A stretch of 64,000 nt of DNA. Source: Chloroflexi bacterium TSY. Lineage in GTDB: Bacteria > Chloroflexota > Anaerolineae > Caldilineales > Caldilineaceae. A model generated the notes under the pieces. The model ran no database searches, had not been told where the DNA came from, and worked only from the letters and a program-made list of their open reading frames with translations. This document shows positions 8,419 through 17,489 of the stretch, piece by piece; position 1 is the stretch's first letter, and each line of letters opens with the position of its first letter. The translations under genes and the position numbers were made by a program. The DNA lies in the NCBI GenBank assembly GCA_019217005.1, contig JAHBNG010000045.1, positions 1 through 64,000 on the forward strand, written 5' to 3'.

Positions 8419-10158
8419 ATGTTCAACGTAACACCAACTACACAATCAGCTGTACTGGACTTTCGCCGCGCGCGGCGATGGGCTAATCTCGAGGAGATGA
8501 TGGCACGTCTGACGGGCAAATCGTCCGATCTGCTCTCCTATGATGATGTGCGCCAGAAGTTGCGAGCCCGGGGCGGTACCTCACGTGGCTTGCAAGACAT
8601 CGCCCTTGATGCTATCGTCGGCAGCGTCGGGCGCTATACTGACTTTACGCGCAGCTTTTTGCCGCGACAAAGTACGAACTCACGGCGATGGGCCAATGTC
8701 AAACAGGCGACCACCGACGCCACAGGCGTGCCGCCCATCGAGGTCTATCAAATTGACAGCGTCTACTTTGTACTGGACGGTAATCACCGCGTCTCTGTTG
8801 CGCGCCAACTCAAGGCAAAGACCATTCAGGCGTATGTGACCGAAGTCTATACGAAGGTGCCACTGACGCCCGACGACCAGCCCGATGATCTGATTCTGAA
8901 GACCCAATACGCAGAGTTTCTAGAAGAGATCCGTCTGGACAAGCTGCGGCCGGATGCAGATTTGACCACCACTGCACCTGGAAACTACGATTTACTTCTC
9001 GAACAGATCGACGCGCATCGCCGCACCATGATTGCAGAAGAGGGACGGGAGATGCCAGCTAGTACTGCTGTCTGCCACTGGTATGATGAGGTCTACCTGC
9101 CAATTGTACAGATCATGCGAGAGCAGGCTATTCTACGCGAGTTTCCAGGGCGAACCGAAACGGATCTCTATGTCTGGCTGATCAAGCACACAGATGCGCT
9201 ACAAGAAGAGCTAGGCTGGGAAATTGAACATAGAAAGATTGTATCTCGACTGGCAACGGAGATCAGTCCAACGCAGCGCCGCGTCGCCGCACGCGTACGT
9301 GCTAGAGTCGTTGATGCCTTGACGCCGGATCCGCTAGAGTCCGGTCCACCAGTGGGCGAGTGGCGCAAAGAACAGACGACCGCGCGCCGGGATGAACGTC
9401 TGACCAGCGATATTTTGGTTCCAATTAATGGAAACGCGGATGGATGGGCTGCTTTGGATCAAGCAACAGCAGTCGCTCAGCGGGAGGAAGCACGGCTCCG
9501 GGGGCTATATGTGGTTGCGTCAACGCCGCAGATAGACAGCCCCAAGAGTCAGGCAGTACGGGACGAATTTATGCGGCGCTGTGAGATGGTGGGCATAGAG
9601 GGCGAATTGGCGATTGAATCAGGAGGCATCGCCCGCACAATTTGCGAACGAGCACGCTGGACCGATCTCGTTGTGGTAAATCTCAGCCGTCCGCCCGGAT
9701 TGCGACCAATCGCCAGACTAAGGTCAGGCTTCCGCACGATGCTTCTGCGCTGTTCAACACCGGTGCTGGTTGTGCCAGGGATTGTCTCCTCCATTGATCG
9801 TGCGTTGCTGGCCTATGACGGTAGTCCCAAGGCCGACGAAGCACTCTTCTTGGCCACTTATCTGGCCGAGCAATGGTCTATCCCATTGGTCGTCGTTACA
9901 GTAGACGATCATGAAGCGATCGGATCAGAGGCGCTGGATTCTGCCCAACAGTACTTGAACAGACACAATGTGATCACCACTATCGAGGAAAAGAGCGGCC
10001 CTGTCGCTGACGCTATCTTCGAAACGGCCAACGCGCATCGTAGCAACCTGATCGTTATGGGTGGCTATGGGTTCAATGCTGTCCTGCAGGCTGTGCTTGG
10101 TAGTACAGTGGATCAGGTGCTGCGCAACGCACGGCAGCCAGTGCTGGTCTGTCGTTAG
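8419..10158 (+). CDS. ParB/Srx-like domain fused to two universal stress (UspA) domains
   Basis: A 579-residue protein. Residues about 90-165 contain a ParB/sulfiredoxin-type nucleotide-binding motif (VLDGNHRVSVARQLKAK). A helical linker runs over about 170-310. Two UspA-like domains follow. The first (about 330-455) lacks the G-x2-G-x9-G nucleotide loop. The second (about 458-579) keeps it (GGYGFNAVLQAVLGSTVDQVL). The second half therefore resembles a tandem Usp in which only one domain binds ATP. The role is unknown; a stress or nucleotide sensor with DNA or phosphotransfer activity is inference. It stands alone downstream of the dioxygenase gene. Confidence 0.75.
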   Translation: MFNVTPTTQSAVLDFRRARRWANLEEMMARLTGKSSDLLSYDDVRQKLRARGGTSRGLQDIALDAIVGSVGRYTDFTRSFLPRQSTNSRRWANVKQATTDATGVPPIEVYQIDSVYFVLDGNHRVSVARQLKAKTIQAYVTEVYTKVPLTPDDQPDDLILKTQYAEFLEEIRLDKLRPDADLTTTAPGNYDLLLEQIDAHRRTMIAEEGREMPASTAVCHWYDEVYLPIVQIMREQAILREFPGRTETDLYVWLIKHTDALQEELGWEIEHRKIVSRLATEISPTQRRVAARVRARVVDALTPDPLESGPPVGEWRKEQTTARRDERLTSDILVPINGNADGWAALDQATAVAQREEARLRGLYVVASTPQIDSPKSQAVRDEFMRRCEMVGIEGELAIESGGIARTICERARWTDLVVVNLSRPPGLRPIARLRSGFRTMLLRCSTPVLVVPGIVSSIDRALLAYDGSPKADEALFLATYLAEQWSIPLVVVTVDDHEAIGSEALDSAQQYLNRHNVITTIEEKSGPVADAIFETANAHRSNLIVMGGYGFNAVLQAVLGSTVDQVLRNARQPVLVCR

Positions 10159-10215
10159 TGTTGTGATTGCCAGAAGTGTTGTTCTAGTTCTGATGTTTTC
10201 TCTGGTCTTGGCAAA

Positions 10216-10382
10216 TACTACAACGGATTTGGATAGGAACGGATTTTCCGAGCAAAGAAGGTAGTTGCTTCAATCGAACTATCCTGGCTGACTCAGTTTT
10301 CAGCACGAGCGAATACGCTCACATATGACAGAGCGGACCCGTCTACGCACAGAATCCGTTCCTGTTTCCATCCGTTGTAGTA
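10216..10382. repeat. Short inverted-repeat element (MITE-like, 167 bp)
   Basis: TACTACAACGGAT..GGA.AGGAACGGATT at the left end is matched in inverse at the right end (about 30 bp, few mismatches). The interior is unrelated and non-coding. It directly abuts the next repeat element. Confidence 0.6.
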
Positions 10383-10467
10383 AGAATCTATCCGAAAAGT
10401 GGTTGTGAATCCGACCAACTTCTCGAATGAGAATGAATAGTCACTGAACTTGTCGGATAAGCACTAA
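10381..10467. repeat. MITE family H, copy 1 (87 bp)
   Basis: It begins CTATCCGAAAAGTGGTTGTGA-like and ends CGGATAAGCACTAA. Relatives occur at 18372-18459 and, inverted, at 26454-26542. Terminal repeats share TATCCG/CGGATA cores. Non-coding. Confidence 0.7.
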
Positions 10468-10570
10468 GCTCGAACAGGATCAACCACAGAATCCGTTAGA
10501 AGCAGGTATTTGTAATCATCTCTTGGCAGCATGTGTTGTTCAACAACAAATCGGATGTTTGCTTTCAAAC

Positions 10571-10600
10571 AAAAACCCTAGCACAAGGCCAGGGTTTTTT
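10571..10600 (-). terminator. Bidirectional rho-independent terminator
   Basis: AAAAACCCT and AGGGTTTTTT flank an 11-12 base loop. It lies 37 bp beyond the stop of the minus-strand 67-aa gene and has a T-run on both strands. Confidence 0.7.
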
Positions 10601-10637
10601 GTGGTGCTGTTCATAAACTTAACTCGTGTCGTTTTTG

Positions 10638-10841
10638 CTAACTGCCTTGGGGTTCCGGACGGTTTTCTTGTACCTGAAGGCGCTGTGCCCAGGCGTTGAA
10701 AAGCTGTCCTAAGCCTTTGATAGTCCGTCCGATGAATACCATAACAAAATCATAATCGGCATTTGCATCTTGCCATGCGTTTCGAATCTGTTCACGGCGG
10801 TAGTCAACATAGGCGCGTGTGATTGGTTCGTTGGGGTTCAT
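10638..10841 (-). CDS. 67-aa hypothetical protein
   Basis: A small protein with an AGGGAG ribosome-binding site 7 bases before its ATG and a terminator after its stop. It is transcribed divergently from the binding-protein gene at 11053. It is predicted helical with no signal peptide, and one weakly hydrophobic patch (YDFVMVFIGRTIKGLGQLFNA). No family is recognised. Confidence 0.6.
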   Translation of the reverse strand: MNPNEPITRAYVDYRREQIRNAWQDANADYDFVMVFIGRTIKGLGQLFNAWAQRLQVQENRPEPQGS

Positions 10842-10939
10842 AAGAGTCTCCCTGATGAAATCTATTACGTCTCTTGATTTTCGTTGCCCCCCATAATAAA
10901 TGCATCGCGATCGATTTCCCTGAATCTATCCTGTTAAGT

Positions 10940-11002
10940 GGCTGACAATTGGCTGACTTTTTTGGCTTCAGTGACGAAAAGTGCAAATATAGTGTATATA
11001 AT
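10940..11002 (+). promoter_or_regulatory. Putative control region of the second sugar ABC operon
   Basis: TATAAT at 10997-11002 is a perfect -10 hexamer. Two GGCTGAC direct repeats (10940-10946 and 10951-10957) are spaced about one helical turn apart and could bind an activator, since no good -35 is present. This is a position-based inference. Confidence 0.35.
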
Positions 11003-11052
11003 GATGCAGTCTGTGAAATTGCGACTATTCTGAGAATCATAAGGAGATCACC

Positions 11053-12453
11053 ATGAACGAATCCATCAGTCGTCGAGCGTTTCTACAGATGTCGGCTGCA
11101 ATTGCAGCAGGTAGTGCATTAGCGGCCTGCGCACCAGCCGCCGGTCCTGGCGCCGGAAGTGGGGCATCGCAGGCAGCGACGCAGATCGTCTTCTGGCCGC
11201 GTGGCTCTTCGGATGAGGAGGTATTCACCAAGATGCTGCCCATGGTTCAGGAGCAGTACCCAGAGATCGAAGTCGTTTTTGAAACACCGCCAGAGAAAAT
11301 CTATGAGAAGTTGGCGGTGGCAATTGCTGGCGGCACTGCCCCCGATTCGACCGTCATCAATACCCCCTGGGGCGTCCCCATGATCGGTCAAGGCGCATTC
11401 CTCAGCCTACAAGACTTTATCGATGCAGACGCGACGGTGAAGGAGTCATACGAGCAGCACTTTGCACCCCCAGCTGTGGCCGCCTACACCTTTGAGAACC
11501 AGGCATACACAGTTCCCATCACGTCAGAGTCCATCGTCTTCTGGTACAATGTGGACGCCATGGAAGAGGCAGGGCTTACTCCACCGCGAGAGATCGAAAA
11601 TGATCCAGAGCAGTGGAACTGGAATACCCTGGTCGAGTACGCCGGCGTACTGAATGAGGGCGAGGGGCGCGACCGAGCGCGCTTTGGCATTATCTGTAGC
11701 GGACCGCGTAGCGATTATGGGCTGCAGATCGGGTTTGGCAATTTCATCTATGCCAATGGCGGGCAGTTTCTTAACGAAGATGGCAATGAGTGCGTCCTCA
11801 ACAGCCCAGAAAACGAAGCTGCCATCAAGTTTGTCCGCGACTTCATCTACGAGCAGGACGTGCATCCAGAGATCACTTCGTTGATGGAGTGGCAGAACCC
11901 GCGTGTGAGCTTCTTGAGCCAACAGGTGGGCATGATGGTGGAAGGCGAGTTCTTGCGCCGTTATCTTTGGGGCACTCGAGCGCCCAGCGATGGCATCTCA
12001 TTCAATTATGATCTGGCCAAAATGCCCTTTATCGATGGACAACGCGCCATGGTCTACCACTGCCTGGGGGCACCGATTCTCAAAGACAGCAGCCATGCTG
12101 AAGAGGCCTGGAAGTGGCTGCAGGTAATCAGCTCTCAGGAAGCGCAGCAACTCATCACCGACTTCTGGGGGTCGCGCGGGGCGGATGCTCGCACCTACGA
12201 ATCGTGGTTGGCCAGTAGCGGTGGCGGACCTGAAGGTATCAACATCGCTGCGATTACCGATTCTGACGAGTTTGGCATTCCCTTCCCCGTTTCTCCCTTC
12301 TTGGAGTCAGCGGCTCTGCTCGAGCCCATGACGCGCATACTCTACGATCTCGTACTCCAGAATCAGATGGACATCGTCGAAGGGCTGGCCCAAGTAGAAG
12401 AGGAGACCAACGGGCGTCTGCAGAAGTCGATGGAGGAGATGGGTGTACTTTAG
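11053..12453 (+). CDS. ABC transporter solute-binding lipoprotein (family 1)
   Basis: A 466-residue binding protein with a complete Tat/lipoprotein signal: SRRAFLQ (6-12), a hydrophobic Ala/Ser stretch, then lipobox LAAC (about residue 28). The mature protein should sit on the outer face of the membrane. AAGGAG lies 7 bases before the ATG. The mature part has the usual family-1 layout (VIFWPRGSSDEEV-like start, GGTAPDSTVIN, W-x-N in the hinge). Two permeases and an enolase-superfamily enzyme follow, so the ligand is probably a sugar or sugar acid. Confidence 0.9.
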   Translation: MNESISRRAFLQMSAAIAAGSALAACAPAAGPGAGSGASQAATQIVFWPRGSSDEEVFTKMLPMVQEQYPEIEVVFETPPEKIYEKLAVAIAGGTAPDSTVINTPWGVPMIGQGAFLSLQDFIDADATVKESYEQHFAPPAVAAYTFENQAYTVPITSESIVFWYNVDAMEEAGLTPPREIENDPEQWNWNTLVEYAGVLNEGEGRDRARFGIICSGPRSDYGLQIGFGNFIYANGGQFLNEDGNECVLNSPENEAAIKFVRDFIYEQDVHPEITSLMEWQNPRVSFLSQQVGMMVEGEFLRRYLWGTRAPSDGISFNYDLAKMPFIDGQRAMVYHCLGAPILKDSSHAEEAWKWLQVISSQEAQQLITDFWGSRGADARTYESWLASSGGGPEGINIAAITDSDEFGIPFPVSPFLESAALLEPMTRILYDLVLQNQMDIVEGLAQVEEETNGRLQKSMEEMGVL

Positions 12454-12536
12454 CAATGCAAGGTGGCAGGGTGGCAAGTCAATGTGCCCTGTTACCCTTT
12501 TGTCGGTAGGGGCATTGCTTCGTTAGGTGGTAAATT

Positions 12537-13469
12537 ATGGCTGGCGCATTGTTGACATCTCCTCAAAAGAGACGGTGGTCGATCAATAAGAAGGCCCTGA
12601 GGGCAGACATAGAGGGTCTGTTGTTTGCTGCGCCCTTTATTGTGGGGTTGGTGGTTCTCTTTCTCGGCCCCATGATCGCCTCGATTTTCCTGAGTTTTAC
12701 AAGTTATCACGTGGTGCGGGGAGCGTCCTGGCTCGGACTGAAAAACTATACCGAGATGGTCCAGGATCCCCTCGTGCTGCATTCGCTGCGAATCACGGCG
12801 CTCTGGGCACTGGGTAGCGTTCCCCTGAATCTCTTATTGGGGTTGGGCGTGGCCATGTTGCTCAATACCAAAGTGAAGGGACTTGCTCTGTGGCGCACTC
12901 TCTACTATGTGCCGTCTGTCATTTCAGGGGTGGCCATCGCCTTGCTGTGGGTCTGGATGTTTGAGCCACGCTACGGGATCATCAACTACCTGTTGCGCAT
13001 TCTTTTTGATATCGAGGGCCCAAATTGGCTGGCTGAGCCGCGCAGCGCACTACCTTCCTTTATTCTAATGTCTCTCTGGTCGGTGGGCGGCTCGATGCTC
13101 ATCAATCTGGCGGGGCTGCAGAGTGTGCCGACCGATCTCTACGAAGCGGCAGAGGTGGATGGTGCTGGTGCGTGGCGAAAGTTTATCAGTGTCACGATCC
13201 CCATGATTTCGCCGGTGATCCTCTTCAACCTGATTATGGGCATCATCGCTGCCACACAGTCCTTCACCTACTTTTATATCATGACCAAGGGTGGCCCCAA
13301 CAACGCCACCTTGACCTTCATGCTTTATCTTTACCGCCAGGCGTTCGACTACGGTCGATTGGGTTATGGCTCGGCGTTGGCCTGGCTGCTTTTCCTGGTT
13401 TTGGGAGGCGTCACGCTTTTGGTCTTCCGCTGGTCCAATAGTTGGGTGCACTACGAATCTGGACGTTGA
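12537..13469 (+). CDS. Carbohydrate ABC transporter permease (MalF/UgpA type)
   Basis: A 310-residue membrane protein with six predicted membrane segments and the ATPase-docking loop EAAEVDGAGAWRKFISVTIP. AGGTGG precedes the ATG. It lies 83 bp after the binding-protein gene and 34 bp before the second permease. As in the first cluster, no ATPase gene is present. Confidence 0.9.
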   Translation: MAGALLTSPQKRRWSINKKALRADIEGLLFAAPFIVGLVVLFLGPMIASIFLSFTSYHVVRGASWLGLKNYTEMVQDPLVLHSLRITALWALGSVPLNLLLGLGVAMLLNTKVKGLALWRTLYYVPSVISGVAIALLWVWMFEPRYGIINYLLRILFDIEGPNWLAEPRSALPSFILMSLWSVGGSMLINLAGLQSVPTDLYEAAEVDGAGAWRKFISVTIPMISPVILFNLIMGIIAATQSFTYFYIMTKGGPNNATLTFMLYLYRQAFDYGRLGYGSALAWLLFLVLGGVTLLVFRWSNSWVHYESGR

Positions 13470-13503
13470 TCCGCTTGTTAAGTTGATTTTTGTCTAAAGG
13501 GCT

Positions 13504-14406
13504 ATGATCGCTGAACAACATGGTACGGAAAGAAATATTCGTTCCACTGAAAGCGAATTCTATCGATTTCGCCAGCTCATTCAACGCATCTTGGTCTACG
13601 CGCTGCTGATATTCGATGCGATTCTCGTGATGATCCCGTTCTTCTGGCTGCTGCGAACTTCTTTGATGTGGGAAGGGGATATTTTTTTGTATCCACCGCG
13701 CTGGTTGCCAACGCCGCCCGTGTGGGAGAATTATGTGCAGATCTTTACCACGCCCCATGTACCCCTACTCACTTTCTGGAAAAACTCGATCATTCTGGCG
13801 ATTTGGGCGGTCGTCGGGGATCTCTTCTCGGCTTCGCTGGTGGGCTACTCGTTGGGACGCTGGCGCGGGCGGGATGTGCTGTTTGCCATCTTACTGGCCA
13901 TGATGTTTCTACCCGGTCAGGTGACCATCATTCCCACCTATATCCTATTTGGCCAGCTGGGCTGGCTCGACTCGCTCAAGCCACTGATTGTGCCTTCGTG
14001 GGTCGGACATCCCTTCTTCGTCTTTTTGATGCGCCAATTCACGCGTACGATTCCCCTGGAACTGGACGATGCCGCGCGTATCGATGGCTGCAACACCTTT
14101 GGCATCTACTGGCGGATTATCCTGCCGCTTTCCAAACCAGCTTTGGCCGCCATTGCCATTTTCGCCTTCCAGAACAAGTGGAACCAGTTCTTCGAACCCC
14201 TGATCTACATCAACAGCAAAAGCTCTTTGCCGCTGGCTGTGGGTCTCTACTATTTCCGCGGCATGTTCGGCACTGGTCAAGTCCACACCAGTTGGAGCCA
14301 TCTGATGGCGGCGACAACACTTTCAGTGCTACCGATTCTGATTGTTTTCTTCTTTGCACAGCGCATTTTCATCCAGGGCATTGTGTTCACAGGTGTGAAG
14401 TCATAA
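13504..14406 (+). CDS. Carbohydrate ABC transporter permease (MalG/UgpE type)
   Basis: A 300-residue partner permease with six predicted membrane segments and the EAA loop DDAARIDGCNTFGIYWRIILP. The C-terminus ...QGIVFTGVKS is typical of MalG-like subunits. It is followed after 18 bp by the dehydratase gene, so the four genes 11053-15528 form one operon. Confidence 0.9.
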   Translation: MIAEQHGTERNIRSTESEFYRFRQLIQRILVYALLIFDAILVMIPFFWLLRTSLMWEGDIFLYPPRWLPTPPVWENYVQIFTTPHVPLLTFWKNSIILAIWAVVGDLFSASLVGYSLGRWRGRDVLFAILLAMMFLPGQVTIIPTYILFGQLGWLDSLKPLIVPSWVGHPFFVFLMRQFTRTIPLELDDAARIDGCNTFGIYWRIILPLSKPALAAIAIFAFQNKWNQFFEPLIYINSKSSLPLAVGLYYFRGMFGTGQVHTSWSHLMAATTLSVLPILIVFFFAQRIFIQGIVFTGVKS

Positions 14407-14424
14407 TATAGGAGAGAGACAAAT

Positions 14425-15528
14425 ATGAAAATCACCGATGTCACCGTACAACTGGTGCAATCGGATTGTGGTCACAAATGGACCAACGTACGCGTATACA
14501 CAGACGCAGGCATTGTGGGACTTGGCGAAGCCACCTACAGCCACAAAGAGGTTGTCGTGGCCAAGATGGTGGAGGCTCTGAAAGAGTTCGTCGTCGGTCG
14601 TGATCCCTTGAACGCCGAGTCCATCTATCAAGATCTCTATGTCGGTGGTCGCACTGCCTACCGAACAGGTGGTGTAATCTTCACCAGTGCCATCAGCGGC
14701 ATTGACCAGGCGCTGTGGGACATCAAAGGCAAGGCGCTCAACGCACCCGTCTGTGCGCTGCTGGGAGGGCCTCGTGCAAGCAAAGTACCGGTCTATTCAC
14801 ACTTTGGCGGCACGACGGTCGCAGAGTTGGTGGATAACGCGCAACAAGTGCTGGCGGAGGGGTTCAACGCCATCAAATCCGGCATCTCGATCGCTGAAGC
14901 GAGCGGACCCAAGATCACGCCTCAAGAACTGAAAACGATCGAAGCCAAGTACGAGGGCCTACGCAATGCAGTGGGTGACGAGATCGAACTGATGGACGAT
15001 CCCCATGCCGTTTTCGATCCACCCACAGCGCTGACGGTGGCCCGACGGCTTGAACCATACCGACTGCTCTTTTTTGAAGAACCCACTATCCCCGAAGACC
15101 CTGAAGGCTATGCCCGCGTGCGTGCAGGCACCTCGACACCCATTGCAGGTTCGGAACGCCTCACGAGCAAACACCGCTTTAATGATTACTTTCGGGCTGG
15201 CGCGGTCGATGTTGCACAGCCAGACATTGTCTATATTGGGGGCATTACCGAGATGAAGAAGGTGGCGGCACTGGCCGAAACCTATCAGGTGGTCATTGCG
15301 CCCCACAACACCAAAGGCCCGGTCGGCATCATGGCCGCGGCTCACGTGATGGCAGCAATTCCCAACGGGCTAACGCAGGAATTCATTGTCCCCAGCCGCA
15401 TCCCGTGGCGCAATGACGTATTGACAGAACCGCTTGTGGTGGATGAGGGATATCTGGTTGTGCCAGATCGTCCTGGCCTGGGCGTGGAATTCGATGAAAA
15501 TACACTGACGCCTCACCTGATCGACTAG
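14425..15528 (+). CDS. Mandelate racemase/muconate lactonizing enzyme family (galactonate-dehydratase-like)
   Basis: A 367-residue enolase-superfamily enzyme with an N-terminal capping domain (1-125) and a TIM barrel. Metal ligands are visible as ELMDDPH (Asp about 193), FFEEP (Glu) and AGSERL (Glu). The general base is the His in APHNTKGP. Overall it resembles D-galactonate and related sugar-acid dehydratases (SAISGIDQALWDIKGKALNAPV). It would dehydrate an aldonic or aldaric acid to a 2-keto-3-deoxy acid. It shares an operon with a complete sugar ABC uptake system. The precise substrate is inference. Confidence 0.8.
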   Translation: MKITDVTVQLVQSDCGHKWTNVRVYTDAGIVGLGEATYSHKEVVVAKMVEALKEFVVGRDPLNAESIYQDLYVGGRTAYRTGGVIFTSAISGIDQALWDIKGKALNAPVCALLGGPRASKVPVYSHFGGTTVAELVDNAQQVLAEGFNAIKSGISIAEASGPKITPQELKTIEAKYEGLRNAVGDEIELMDDPHAVFDPPTALTVARRLEPYRLLFFEEPTIPEDPEGYARVRAGTSTPIAGSERLTSKHRFNDYFRAGAVDVAQPDIVYIGGITEMKKVAALAETYQVVIAPHNTKGPVGIMAAAHVMAAIPNGLTQEFIVPSRIPWRNDVLTEPLVVDEGYLVVPDRPGLGVEFDENTLTPHLID

Positions 15529-15583
15529 ATGACATCACTCTTTTATAATGGTGGTTGTCTGAGAAATTGTGTGGTTGTCAGTT

Positions 15584-15631
15584 GGTTTGTTGGTTAGATG
15601 GTTGGTGAACAAACGAGCAAACCGACAAACC
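15584..15631 (+). terminator. Hairpin after the sugar-acid operon
   Basis: GGTTTGTTGGTT (15584-15595) pairs with AACCGACAAACC (15620-15631), 55 bp after the dehydratase stop. The T-run is poor, so its function as a terminator is uncertain. Confidence 0.35.
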
Positions 15632-15669
15632 ATCCAATGTTTACCCCACAAATCCTCAAGGAGCTATAA

Positions 15670-17170
15670 CTTTACTTTCTGGTAAAAGAAAAGAGATGAG
15701 GTGAGAAATGTGACAAAAAGCGGTTAGCAGTTCATCCTAAAGGTAGAGAACCCAAAAAGGAGGAAGGAATGCTAACCGCGCCAGAAATAACTATAGCAGT
15801 ACTGATGAATGTATTGCAAGTAACGCCGATGGGAACAAACGTAAATGTAATGCGTCTGATGTGGGCAATGCTGAATGGGTCGTTTCTGAAAAGTCGAGGA
15901 GCAATCCATAGCACATTGAAAGAAAGCGGGTTTGAAGATGAGGAGCTCCGGCGAAGCTGGTGGAGCTTTCGATATGGATCATGGGATATCACAAGTCTGC
16001 TGGGGTCGTGGCAAGAAGAAGTGGAGTGGAAAGGGGAATGGGAGGCAAAAAAGTTAGAAGGGTACCGAGTGAAAAGCATAGATATCACAGGGTTCTGGCG
16101 ACCGAAGCTGCAAGGGAAAGTGAACCGACTCTATAACTCAACGGCTCGTCGGGCATTGCCCGCGCTCATCTTTGGAGTGATGATAAGCTCGGGGAGATAG
16201 GCGGGAAGCGAGTGCCACTGCTCAAGGCAATCATGAGATGCACGGTTGGAACAAAGGAAAGTGAGTTTCGGAAAAAGCTGCTGACAGAGACGAAGAAATC
16301 ACTGGAGTCAGACGAAGTGGCGGTGGTCGATGCCGGGTTTACAATCAGAGAAATGCTAGAAAGCGGCATAGACCGATTTGTCCTGCGGGAAGCCATTAAC
16401 TGCACAGTGCGCCGCAATGAGTTCCCCAAACGCAAAGAAAAAGGCAGACCACCTGAATATGGTGATATTGTGCGACCGCTCTCTCGCAGCTATAAGGGAA
16501 AGCGACTCGAGGCTACAACTCCGGACTCGTCTGGTCGCTTTCTCTATAGTGGTCGCCTGATTTGCTATCAAGCATGGCACAATCTCGTCCCCAGAACAAC
16601 CAAGGTGGATACAGCCAACCGTACCTACTCGATTTACGTCATTCAGGATCCGGCCTACCACACCTTTGGTTTTGGCGACCGTTATGACTTTGCAGCCTGA
16701 AACCATTTATCTTGTCTACCTGGAACGCTGGCCTGTTGAACCTCCCCCCTTGGCTTCCAAGCAGATGATTGGCTTACATCGTCAATTTGTTCATGCCGAT
16801 GAGGCTTGTTTCCGCTTACCTGAACTGGGGCTGCTTGCTGGCAATCTTCTTTCCCATTTAGCCGCTTCTCTTCCTCCCATACCGACTGGCTACTGGGATC
16901 GAGAGCCTCAAGCCACTCCCGGCAGGCTGCGCCGTGTTCTCTCGAGTGCTCTTTTTCCAACTCCTGACCAACTCGACCCTGACTTTCGGAAAAAGGCCTC
17001 GGTTTCACACCATTTCCCTAAAGGCGTTCTCGCTCATCGCCGCCTCAATGCCGCTGCTTAAACTAGCCGAGCACTATTTTTACATTTTATCCCGTTTTTT
17101 CAGGGTGGATTCTTTTTTCCGCCCCTTTCGGTTTGCCCTTTGTCACTCAAGCCTTTACCAGAAAGTAAAG
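15670..17170 (+). mobile_element. Insertion sequence, copy 2 of 4
   Basis: A 1501-bp element bounded by CTTTACTTTCTGGTAAA inverted repeats, with the 5-bp duplication TATAA at 15665-15669 and 17171-17175. It is the only one of the four copies in + orientation. It lies downstream of the sugar-acid operon. Confidence 0.92.
15769..17061 (+). pseudogene. Transposase of IS copy 2 (two frameshifts)
   Basis: Three consecutive frames (15769-16200, 16212-16690, 16666-17061) add up to the approximately 430-residue transposase. One G is missing from a G-run near 16190. Two bases of a CACACACC tract are lost near 16660. This copy has the A5 and C6 tract lengths that keep the frame, unlike copies 3 and 4. 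The acidic motifs VKSIDITGFW and AVVDAGF are present. Family not assigned. Confidence 0.8.
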
Positions 17171-17227
17171 TATAATGGTTTTGTCAGTAGCACTTTATCG
17201 AGCATGAAGTGACAGGTAACATCTAGT

Positions 17228-17487
17228 CTCAGTTGATCCAAATTTTCGCGGAGTAGGCGTTCTCTATTACACGCAGTAGACATAATCCTGCATTTCTCAG
17301 TCAAAACAGACTCGAGCGGGCCAAATGGTCCGAGATTCTCTACTGCGTCTTTTTTCGCCATTTGAACGCTCTACCTCTGAGAAATCCTACTGCGTGTAAT
17401 CTCTAATGCGGCTCTACTCGACTGTGACCGGCGTTAGAGAACGCTGCGCCATGCATGGCGACTCCGCAGGAATTTGGATCTACTGAG
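17228..17487. repeat. MITE family B, copy 1, containing another MITE
   Basis: Ends are CTCAGTTGATCCAAATT and its inverse, the same termini as family A but with a different interior. Read in reverse it aligns with the 117-bp copy at 33686-33802 once the inner 133-bp element and its 6-bp duplication are removed. It ends 2 bp before the stop codon of the MerR-type gene. Confidence 0.8.
17267..17399. repeat. 133-bp MITE nested in MITE B
   Basis: TTACACGCAGTAG and CTACTGCGTGTAA form perfect 13-bp termini. The 6-bp TCTCTA is duplicated on both sides (17261-17266 and 17400-17405). This is the only copy in the window. Confidence 0.75.
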
Positions 17488-17489
17488 AC

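Noticed and set aside
12492..12782. Possible leader ORF on the minus strand before the second sugar permease
   Set aside because: Antisense to the permease start; no coding signature.
15541..15660. GGTTG/GTTTG-rich short repeats as a possible CRISPR or satellite
   Set aside because: Only an imperfect hairpin; no regular repeat-spacer structure. No CRISPR array was seen anywhere in the window.
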